A stretch of 64,000 nucleotides of DNA from contig CAZFQS010000002.1 of assembly GCA_964521285.1 (NCBI GenBank), positions 186,001 to 250,000 on the forward strand, written 5' to 3'. Below are positions 45,432 through 56,700 of the stretch, in pieces. Under the pieces are notes generated by a model. The model was not told where the DNA came from, searched no databases, and worked only from the letters and a program-made list of their open reading frames with translations. The stretch's first letter is position 1. The number at the start of each line of letters is the position of its first letter. The stretch comes from G020354785 sp964521285 (lineage in GTDB: Bacteria; Bacteroidota; Bacteroidia; Bacteroidales; UBA10428). The translations under genes and the position numbers were made by a program.

Positions 45432-47456
45432 TTAATGCTTTAGTATTTTTTCAATCAAAATACTGTTTCCTCTAATAATCTTTATCAAATAATAACCGTC
45501 CGGCTGGCATGTTAAATCAATCTGTTTGTTTATGCCATTTGTTAATTGCAATTCACAGACAATTTGTCCTTTTACATTAATAATTTCAACTTTCTTACAG
45601 CAGGATAGATCCTGTTCGGCATTTAAATTTATTAATCCGTTTGTGGGATTGGGATATGCTAATATCCTGCCTGAGATAAATTTATCAGGATTTGATAATG
45701 CCTCCTGAAAAACAGTACTTAATACATTCGAAGCAAAATTTCCTCCATTAAACGCATTTGCCTTTAATTTAACTTCTACAAGACCGACCTGACCTGGAAT
45801 TATGTCAGCCATATATTCGGATCTGATATTTGAAGCAATTCCGTTGCTAACCTCAAAATCATTAATATCAAATCCTGTAACCTCATAAGGAAATAAAATA
45901 TATACAATAAAAGGACTATTATTTGTTGTGTCCTGCTCATTTGACGATAAAACCGGGCGTTCAGGAACAGCAAGATGGCATGTTTCACTTTTAAAAGAGG
46001 ATACAGTTGATTTAACTCTGAAATATAAATCCTGACCAGGTGTGATATTAACAGGAGAATCTGCTCCGGTTACAGCCCCTGAAAAATTTTCGGCACTTGA
46101 ATATTCAACTGATGATGAAATATCCTGTTCTGTTGTTTCATCTTCAAAGTCAATGTCAACTACAGGAGTTGAAGGTCTTGTTGGGACTTCAAGATGCTGG
46201 ATAGCGGAAACAAATGAGCTTGCTGTTGACTTTGTCCTGAAATATAAGTCTGTTCCGGGACTAATATCTAATTTTACACCAGTACCTGATAATGCACCAC
46301 TCATATCAGGATTTACCGAATATTCATCCGTTACAGGTATGACGACATCAGTTGTTTCTTCATAATAATCAATACTATAATCCGGAGTGACAGGTCTTTG
46401 AGGTACTGCAAGATGATGAACATCAGACTTAAATGAACTTGCAGTTGATTTAACCCTGAAATACATATCTGTCCCTGGTGACAAAGCAATAACTGCACCT
46501 GTTCCGTTTATTGCCCCGCTTATATCAGCATTAGCAGAATATTCTGTATCGGTTGTAATCGCCTCATTTGTCTGTTCATTGTTAAAGTCTATGCTTATAT
46601 CGGGAGATACCGGTCTCGATGGTAAAACAAGATGTTGTATCTCCGAGGGTGGATTAAAGCCTTGTGCTTTTGTCCTGAAATATAAATCCTGTCCGGGTGT
46701 AACAGCGATTGCTACCCCTGTTCCGCTTACTGCACCTGACATATCTGAATTTGTTGAATATTCTTCTGTAGATGGCACAACCTGAACAGTAGTCTCGTTA
46801 ATATAATTTATCTCATATTCAGGGATAGGTGGCTGTATACCTATATAGTTATCCCATCCTGAAAATGTATGTCCCTCTGCCACAGCAACAACGGTTACAG
46901 AAATTTCTAACGGGAACCATTTATCTCTTATACTCCAAACTTCATCACTTCCACCGTAGTTTGGCGGAGACAGTAATCTCAGAGGATCTCCGTCCCATAA
47001 CACTATTGCCAGATCACGAAAATCATACGGCCGTGTAAAATCAACATATCCCGAACTCCACCATGTATTTGGAGTACCGCTGTTTATGGCAATATCTCCT
47101 GTTCCTGACAAGTACCTTTGCGGGGATTCCATAATTTCATGATACTCGCCCGGTACTCCAGTATTCTGCCAGATACCAAATTGCAAGGCAAAAGGAGCAT
47201 CTGTCGCAACACTTAATACCTCATATCTTGTATGAATCTGGCCATCGTAATAATCGTACGGGGATTTCCAGTTGCCGGGAGCACCCGAGGGATATGGAAT
47301 CCAGCAGAAACCACTTGTAGAGGACATAGTCCTGTTTATAGTATCGTTATAAATTAAAAATTCCTGTGCAGAAGAATTTATAGTATTTATAAATAAACTT
47401 ACCAACAGTAAGCCGCATACTTTCAAACCTTGTTTTTTGATAAATGTGAAAATCAT
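45432..47456 (-). CDS. Secreted four-repeat protein with T9SS sorting domain
   Basis: A 674-aa secreted protein that is convergent with the preceding gene, 25 bases between stops. Residues 1-31 form a signal peptide ending SSAQ. Residues 32-205 form an unrecognised domain rich in Trp, Tyr and Gly. Residues 212-502 are four tandem repeats of 71-74 aa, each with an EYSxNxDMSGAxSGTG core, a TPGQDLYFRTKSTASSF-like centre and an ending HLxVPxRP. A bacterial Ig-like segment (about 515-585) follows, then a T9SS sorting domain (YPNPTNGLINL; YYLIKIIRGNSI). The repeats look like a beta-sandwich array used as a stalk or adhesive surface. I do not recognise a catalytic domain, and I know no firm name for the repeat family. 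Confidence 0.75.
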   Translation of the reverse strand: MIFTFIKKQGLKVCGLLLVSLFINTINSSAQEFLIYNDTINRTMSSTSGFCWIPYPSGAPGNWKSPYDYYDGQIHTRYEVLSVATDAPFALQFGIWQNTGVPGEYHEIMESPQRYLSGTGDIAINSGTPNTWWSSGYVDFTRPYDFRDLAIVLWDGDPLRLLSPPNYGGSDEVWSIRDKWFPLEISVTVVAVAEGHTFSGWDNYIGIQPPIPEYEINYINETTVQVVPSTEEYSTNSDMSGAVSGTGVAIAVTPGQDLYFRTKAQGFNPPSEIQHLVLPSRPVSPDISIDFNNEQTNEAITTDTEYSANADISGAINGTGAVIALSPGTDMYFRVKSTASSFKSDVHHLAVPQRPVTPDYSIDYYEETTDVVIPVTDEYSVNPDMSGALSGTGVKLDISPGTDLYFRTKSTASSFVSAIQHLEVPTRPSTPVVDIDFEDETTEQDISSSVEYSSAENFSGAVTGADSPVNITPGQDLYFRVKSTVSSFKSETCHLAVPERPVLSSNEQDTTNNSPFIVYILFPYEVTGFDINDFEVSNGIASNIRSEYMADIIPGQVGLVEVKLKANAFNGGNFASNVLSTVFQEALSNPDKFISGRILAYPNPTNGLINLNAEQDLSCCKKVEIINVKGQIVCELQLTNGINKQIDLTCQPDGYYLIKIIRGNSILIEKILKH
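45951..46823 (-). repeat. Four tandem coding repeats of about 220 bases
   Basis: Within the 674-aa T9SS protein, repeat 1 covers residues 212-282, repeat 2 283-354, repeat 3 355-428 and repeat 4 429-502. Conserved cores include DLYFR and SxxxHLxVPxRP, and units 2, 3 and 4 share KSTxSSF. The copies have diverged, but the boundaries are regular. Confidence 0.85.
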
Positions 47457-47744
47457 ATTAAGAGAGTTTTAAAATTTACCCCTAATTTAATTGTTATAAT
47501 TCATATTATAGTCCTGTTTACCAGAGTGTTTGACAAACAAACATTATAACCTGACTAATAACTTATTTTACGGATACGAAAATAATCAACAATTCAGGAA
47601 ACACTATTTACCTGGCTGCACTTTTTATCATCAATTATTTTTCCACTTTAAGCTTCAACAATGCGCAGTTAATAAAAAAAGTAGGAAAATGACCATGATA
47701 TTTATTAACTTGTTTCGACTGTTACTGGCCAACTAAATTCTTCA

Positions 47745-50700
47745 ATGATGACCCTGAAAATTAGATTATGGAAAAACTGTATTATTTTTCTTATTGCCCC
47801 CATATTTTTAAATATTTTCCTTTCAGCCATTTCCGGTCAGTCAACAATCTATGTTCAGGGCACAATCCCTGGCGATACAACCTGGAACGCCAATACAGTA
47901 AAAGTAACGGGTGATGTAACCGTAAATGGCACACTCGCCATTGAACCCGGCACTTATGTGGAGTTTCAGGGGCATTACAGACTTAATGTTAATGGTATGT
48001 TGGCAATCGGCACGCCAACCGATTCAATAATATTTACAATTAACGATGCAACCGGTTTTTATGATTTTGATTCAACTGATGGCGGATGGAATGGAATTTA
48101 TCTGGGAACACAAAGTTATTCCCATTTTGAGTATTGTAAAGTAAAATATGGTAAAGTATCTGATGAATTATGGGGTAGTAATATTATTAGTGTTGATAAA
48201 GATGACACACTCAAAATCAAAAATACCGATTTCATTTACAATTATTCAAAAAACGCAGTGATTGGTGGTACTGAGGCGTTCATTTATATTAGACAAAGTA
48301 ATATATCAGATAACTTTTGCTCTGGAATAGGTTGCCATAGTAGTTATCTGGAAATTGATAGTTGTGCTGTTATAAATAATACTCGTACAGGAATTACTTT
48401 TATAAAAAGCGAAGCCTTTATCACAAACAATATAATAAGTAAGAACAATGAAATTGGGATTTATTCTTTTACTCCTGCCAAATCATTTATAGAATGGAAT
48501 TATATCGCACATAATAAGTGCGGAATCTTTATTCAAGGCCCTTTCCTCCCTGAAAATGGATTAATTTACAATAATAAAATAGTTGATAATAGGCCGAATG
48601 GGGGAATTTATTTGGTTGATCACCATTACCCGATAATCAATAATACTATATGTAATAATATTTCTTTTTCTGATGGAGGAGGACTGCGTTTAATTAAATA
48701 TCGCTCTAAATTAAATAATAATACAATTATTAATAACTCGGCACCATCAGGGGGCGGAATATGGCTTTCTAATAGCAGGCCGTATATACACAACTGTATT
48801 ATAAGAGGAAATAATGCCAGCCAGGAGGGAAACCAGGTCTATTTTAACCCTGATATTGTAGGAAATAATACATTAAACATTTCTATAGATTACTGCAATA
48901 TTGAAGGTAGTAAAGAAGCTTTCGGAGGAGTTGAATTTTTAGGAAAATATGAAAACAATATTGATAATTTACCATATTTTCTTGATCCTGAAAATGGAGA
49001 TTACTCGCTAACTGACAGTTCATTCTGTATAAATGCAGGGACACCTGATACAACAGGATTGAATCTGCCTGCGTTTGATTTGGCAGGTAATCTGAGGATT
49101 TATCCAGGGGCCGTCCAAAGGATTGATATTGGAGCCTACGAATTCCAGGATGAACCGGTAAATAAACCTCCTATCCTGGATAAAACCGATAACCAGGAGA
49201 TATTTGTATCAACTTCAAAGGATATTGTAGTTTCTTACTCTGAAACTGACCCCAATGATTCTGTTTCAATAGAGATATCAAGTTCAGTACCAAATATCAA
49301 CATTGAAAGTGTTATTATTGATACTTCACTAATTAGTCTCAAAATTATACCAGAAAAACGTTGGACTGGAACAGGGCATATTTTTATAATCCTCTCTGAT
49401 AAAGCCGGACATTTTGTAACAGATACTTTTACTGTAAATGTAACTAATGAGGTTTGTGGTGAAATAATAGGAGACGTAATATGGAATGCCGATACAATTA
49501 AGGTTAATTGTGATGTTAATGTCGCGGGCAACTTAACTATTGAACCCGGAACTTATGTTGAATTCCAGGGGCACTACCAATTGAAAGTTAATAGTCTCCA
49601 GGCAATCGGCACATCCGCCGACTCAATAATATTTACAATTAATGATACAACCGGATTTCATGATTTTAATTCAACAGCCGGAGGGTGGAATGGAATTAGG
49701 ATTATTCCAGGTAGAGAGTCATACTTTGAGTATTGTAAAGTAAAATACGGGAAAAAATTTGGTGAAATTCAACAAAGAAGTTCTATTATTAATTCTGAGC
49801 TTTCGAATACACTTGTTATTAAAAATTGCGATTTAACATACAATTATTCAAATATTGGAGGAGTGGTTGGAGGTGCTGAATCGTCCATAAACATTATAAA
49901 ATGTAATATATCAAATAACTTTTGCTACGGAATACGTGGTCATTGTAGTTGCCGCTTAGAAGTAGACAGTTGTGTTATTACAAATAATGATGGTGTCGGA
50001 ATTTCTTGTTACGAAGGCAGAGCATACATAACGAACAATATAATAAGTAACAATAATGGTACGGGAATTAGTGAAAATGAAGGATCAACATATATATCAG
50101 GTAATGTTATCGCACATAATAAGTGTGGAATTAATATTCAAGGCTCTGATTTTCCTGGAAGTGGATTTATTTTCAACAATAAAATATTATATAATAGTCC
50201 GCAAGGGGGAATTAGAATGGGACTTAACGACTACCCGATAATTAATAATATTATTGCTGGTAATTCATCAAGTTCACTTGGAGGTGGAATTTATTTATCA
50301 CTTAGTTACGCAAAACTAATTAATAATACCATTGTTAATAATTCGGCACAATCGGGAGGTGGGATATCATTTAGGTATCTCGAGAAAGACATCTATAATT
50401 GCATTATAAGAGGGAATGTTGCAAGTCAGTCAGGCAACCAGATTTATTGTTATAGTAGCAGTACACCTGATGATTATAATTTTACATTGAATGGCCAAAT
50501 ATCCTATTGTAATATTGAAGGAGGTAAAGAGGCTTTCGGAGGATTTGAATTTTTAGGTAAATATGAAAACAATATTGATGAATTACCATATTTCCTTGAT
50601 CCTGAAAATGGAGATTACTCACTAACTGACAGTTCACCCTGCATAAATGCAGGAATACCGGACACAACCGGATTGAACCTGCCGGAATTTGATTTTGCCG

Positions 50701-53700
50701 GTAATCCGAGGATATATGGCGGTAGGATTGATGCGGGCGCTTACGAATTTCAAGGAATAATAGCTAACGGGCCTCCAAGGATAGAAAAGATTATAGATCA
50801 AGAGATCTTACCTTTTAATACTAAATTTTTAACCGTCAACTTTTACGATCCTGATTCAGGAGACTTATGCACTTTATTGGGTGTTTTTTCTGATACGCCG
50901 GAGGTTAAAATACATGACCTGGTTGATAATTCATCCTCTGTGAACTTTGTTATTGCTCCTGATTCAGGCTGGCTGGGGAATGGCGAAATACAAATACAGG
51001 TTACTGACAATCATGGAAATATCGGTTTACAGAAATTTCAGGTTATCGTTTCAAAAACAGTTTGCGGGCTGATTAAAGAAAATACTGTATGGGCTGTTGA
51101 TACAATTAAAGTTGCTTGTGATGTGACCATAGGAAAAGGAATTACATTGAAAATACAACCTGGGACAATCGTCGAGTTTACTGATAGTTGTCAGCTAAAT
51201 GTCCTTGGTTCTATTGTTGCTATTGGCAATAAAGACTTCAGAATAACATTTACGAGCAGTGATACAACAGGCTTTTATAACTTTACACATAAAGGCTGGC
51301 AAGGGATAAGACTTAATGGCGATGGAATAGCTGAGTTCAGATATTGTGATTTTCTTTTTGCAAGAAATGAAAACAATGGTGGTGCTTTGTATGACTATTC
51401 GGGTAAATATTCTTTAAGCGTTACCAATTGTAACTTCTATAATAACTTTTCACAGCAACACGGAGGAGCTGTATACCTTGGAATAAGCTCCGTTTTGGAA
51501 TTTAAGAATAATATATTCTTGAACAATCATGCATATCTTGGTGGGGCTGTCTTTGTTGATTATTTAAATTTAGATATTGTTAATAATTTATTCATTAATA
51601 ATCAGGCATACGAAGGAGCAGCAATTTATACAGTATCTGGGGCACCCCGGTTAATTAACAATACATTTGTCGGGAATAAGGCAGAAAGAAGCGGCGGAGG
51701 ATTAACAATATACAATGGCAACATAATAAATTGTATAATCTGGGGGAATGAAACAGGATTTTCCGGCAAAGAAGTTAACCTTAAAGGTTCTGTAACTTTC
51801 AGTAACTGCATCATTGAAGGCGGTATTAATGGAATTGCCTATTCAGAATATGATTATTCTTTTTTAAGTGACGTTTATTCTTCGGATCCAAATTTTATCA
51901 GTATCCCTGATTTTGATTTTCACTTAACCGACAGTTCTGTGGCAATCAATTCCGGCACCATTGATACTTCAGGTTTATCATTACCTTTATTTGATTTAGA
52001 TGGGAATCCAAGGATTTATGCAGGAATTAATAGAAATATTGATATCGGGGCTTATGAATTTCAGAACGATCCTATTAATCGTAAACCCGTTATACTATTC
52101 CCTGAAAATCTGTTTTTAAATATTTCCACTTCAGAAAGAGAGGTTGTAAACTATGTCGATCCCGATCCAGGAGATATACATACACTTAATATTACATCAA
52201 ACACTGAAAATCTGAAAATAATTAACGTGTCGGGTGATACATCAGGATCTTATTTTGATCTTTTACCAGTGCAAAACTGGAAAGGAAGAGCAACTATCAC
52301 AATTCGTGTTGAAGATTCACACGACAATGTTGCAGAACATAGTTGCGAGGTTTTAGTCGGACATCTTGCATGCGGAAATATTTTAGATAATACCATATGG
52401 GATGCTGATACAATTCATGTAACCTGTGATGTAACTGTTACGGAAAATGCATTACTGAAGATTATGCCCGGAACAGTCGTTTTATTTCATGGTTTTCATA
52501 GCATAGAGGTTTTAGGCCAAATTAATGCAACTGGAACGGAATCCGAAAAAATTGTCTTTACATCAGAAGATTCAGCAGGCTTTTACTCTGTTTATAATGA
52601 TGGTTATGTATATGAAGAAAAGATTGGCTGGAACCGGATTTATCTAAGAAACAATTCGATCGATATTCGGATTTCGGTCTTTAAACATTGCATTTTTAAA
52701 TATGCTTCAAATTCGGCCTTATATGCAAGTTTTTATCCTGCCATTGAAGTTATAAATTGTGAATTTAAGTATAACATATCTGGTGCAGTACGGGCCTGGA
52801 ATGCCAGGTCATTGATTAAAAATTGTATTTTCACAAATAATAATTCACGATTCAGAGCAGGTGCCATTTGGGGTGAGATGGTTTCAATAATCGACTCGTG
52901 TATTTTTAAGAATAACCTGTCTGTTGAGGATGCGGGAGCAATTTATCTCAGTAATGGAGATCATAAAGTTACGAATAGTCTATTTGAAAGCAATAGTGTA
53001 CGCTCAGGCGCGTGTCTCAAATCTTCATATGGCTATTCCGGCAATACCAGAATCTCAAAAAATATATTCATCAACAACACATCTTTGCATGGAGGAACCG
53101 GAGCTGCAATTCTAAACTCGGGAGTACTGTTTGATAATAACCTTGTATGTAAGAACATTGGCAATAATAGTCCATATATATCAGCGGGTGCTTCAGGAGG
53201 TATTTATACATATGGAAATCCGACCCTCATTAACAATACAATTGTATATAATAAAGTATCCAACGGAATGGGAGGAGGCTTATGCATTGAAGAATCTTCT
53301 GTTCCTGTTGTTTATAATGCAATCATTTACGGGAATAAATCGGAATCCGTTATGAATCAAATTAATTTTTATAATGGAAATTCCAGTACTGGTTTAAGTA
53401 TCATAAATTCAAACATTCAGGGTGGAAAAGAAGAAATAACTGGTGTAGGAAACATATTAATGTATGAAAATAATATAGAAACCGACCCTAAATTTCTTAC
53501 AGACACGCTTCAAGCCGGCACTCCTTTAGTTATTGAGCCTTCATACCTTGCACTTTCCGATTCATCTCACTGCATCAATTCAGGAACACCTGATACAACA
53601 GGATTGAATCTGCCGGAATTTGATTTGAATGGTAATCCGAGGATTTATCCCGGGATAATTCAAAGAATTGATATTGGTGCCTACGAATTCCAGGGTGAAC

Positions 53701-56700
53701 CGGAAAACAGACCTCCCATTCTTGAAAAAACTGATGACCAGGAGATATTTGTATCTACTTCAAAGAATATTGTAGTATCTTACTCTGAAACTGACCCCAA
53801 TGATTCTGTTTCGGTCAACATTTCAAGTTCAATACCAAATATTTGTATTGATAGTGTTATAATTAATACTTCACGAATCAGTTTTAAAATAATACCTGAG
53901 AAACGCTGGACAGGGACAGGAAATAATATTATAAGTCTTTATGACAAAGCCGGACATGTTGTATCTGATACTTTTGCTGTAAATGTCACTAACGAAGTGT
54001 GTGGCACAATATCAGGAGATATGATGTGGGATGCCGATACAATCATAGTTAATTGTGATGTTAATGTTAAAGGTAACTTAACCATCAAACCAGGAACTTA
54101 TGTTGAATTCCAGGGGCACTACCAATTGAAGGTTAATAGTCTGCAGGCAATTGGCACTCTTACTGACTCAATTATATTCACAATTAATGATACAACCGGA
54201 TTTCATGATTTTAGTTCGACTGATGGCGGATGGAATGGAATATTTATTGGCTTGGGTGGTTCCCCATCAAGTTTTGAATATTGTAAAATAAAATACGGTA
54301 AAACATTTGGCGATATATGGTATAATAACTGTAATATTATCACCGCAGATGATAGTAAACTCGAAATTAAAAATTCAGATTTATCATACAATTATTCAAA
54401 TATTGGAGGAGGAGGAGTAATTGTTGGTGCTATGGCATCCATTAAAATCAAAGAAAGTAATATATCAAATAACTTTTGCTCCGGAATAGGCTCTCATTAT
54501 AGTGACCTGGAAATTGACAGTTGTGTTATTACAAATAATGATGGAAACGGTATTATCTATGTAAGTTCCAGCAGGGCCTCCATAACAAACAATATAATAA
54601 GTAACAACAACGGTAGAGGAATTAGTACTGGTGAGCCCTTGAGATCAATTATATCAGGTAATTATATCGCATATAATAAGTGTGGAATCAGTATACGGGA
54701 ATTTGATGTACCTGAAAACGGATTGATTTCCAATAATATAATAGCACATAATAGTCCTGAAGGGGGAATTTATATGAAAGAGCATAATTATCCGATAGTA
54801 AATAATATCATCTGTAATAATATCTCAAATTCAGATAATTGCGGAGGAGGAATAACTTTATCTTTATGTAATCCTAAATTAATTAATAATACTATTCTTA
54901 ATAATTCGGCACCAACAGGAGGAGGATTATGGATTATAAGTCACGGGGAAGAGATTCTTAATTGTATTTTTAGAGGGAATTTTGCGAGTCAGTCCGGGAA
55001 CCAGTTTTATTATTATGATTGGTTTGGATATGGTGATAATCCTACATTTAATACTACCATATCCAATTGTAATATTGAGGGAGGTAAAGAGGCTTTTGGA
55101 GGACTTGAGTATTTAGGCAAATATGAAAGCAATATTGATGAATTACCATATTTTCTTGATCCTGAAAATGGAGATTACTCGCTCACTGACAGTTCGCCCT
55201 GTATAAATGCAGGAACACCTGATACGACAGGAATGAATTTACCGGAATTTGATTTTGCAGGCAATCCTAGAATATCTGATCTTACAATAGATATGGGTGC
55301 CTATGAATATTATTCAGATGACCTTAAGATTATTTTACAGCCGGTAAATGAAACTAAATGCCTAGTTGATAGTGTTATATTTGTTACTAATGCTGTCGGG
55401 GGAGTAACCGGTTACCAGTGGCAAAAGGAAGGCATTGATATACATGGCGCCAGTAACAGATTTCTTGTAATGGATTCCTTGTTACTAGGTAATGCAGGCA
55501 ATTATAATTGTATAATTGAAGGCATTTCAGAGACAATTTCGACAGATACAGTAAAGCTTTCGATACTGAATATTGATTTGGGCAACGATACTACTTTATA
55601 CCCGGGCCAGACTATTATGCTTGATGGTGGAGATCAGGCAGAAACCTGGCTATGGAGCGATGGAAGTACTGGAAGATATTACCTTGTGGATGCTACTGGA
55701 GTATATTGGCTGGAAGCCACAAACAGTATAGGATGTGTTAGCTCTGATACAATATCAGTAAGCTATCAATATCCGTTTAACGAGGAGCTTGCATTTGTAA
55801 CCTATGACAATACTACCGGTAAAAACATAATCGTATGGAATAAAACTCCTGACACGGGGACAAAGAATTATATTATTTATAAAGCTTATGAAAATGATTA
55901 TCTAAGCCTTGATACAATATCTTATGGGGAAGACAACAACTACTATATTGATGAACTTACCGATCTCCCGGGATTCTCAAATAAATATGCTTTAACGACA
56001 ATAGACATGTGTGAGAATGAATCAGTCCTTGATAACCCTCACAAAATGCTTAACATATCAGGTTATGTAGATCATTCAAAGGGATTAACCTTATCTATAG
56101 AAGAATACCAGGGAACAAACTATGATAAGTATTACATATTCAGGGGCAGTGATCCTTTAAGCCTTGAACTAGCAGACTCAATAAATCATGTAGGATTTTA
56201 TACCTCGTATATAGATTCGGCTTATCCTTACAATGAGACTTACTACCAGGCGGGTATTAAACTGACTGAGAAATACATTATCAATATTAACGGATCTGAA
56301 AGAGAATTCAGGTATTCTTTATCTAATTTGTATTTCAAACCCAGGAATAACTCAGCACCTTATGATATAATATTAAGCAATAACCGAATAGATGAAAATA
56401 TGCCTGAGGATACTGAAGTTGGTATTATTTCGGCGCTGGATTATGATTTGGAGGATCATCACAGATTCCACCTGGTATCAGGGCCTGGCGACAGTGATAA
56501 TAACAATTTTCAAATCATCAATGATAAATTAATCACTGCTGTTTCTTTTGATTTTGAGAGTACTACTGAAAACAGTATACGCATAAGGGCAGTTGATGAC
56601 GGACCTGCTAACATGTTTTATGAAAAAGTATTTAAAATATACATAAATGATTTAATCGAATCAGGAACTATAAAGCACATTTACGATGACAAAGTTATTG

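Noticed and set aside
45951..46823. Repeat array as a CRISPR or mobile repeat
   Set aside because: The repeats are in frame, about 220 bases, diverged, and encode protein; there are no short spacers.
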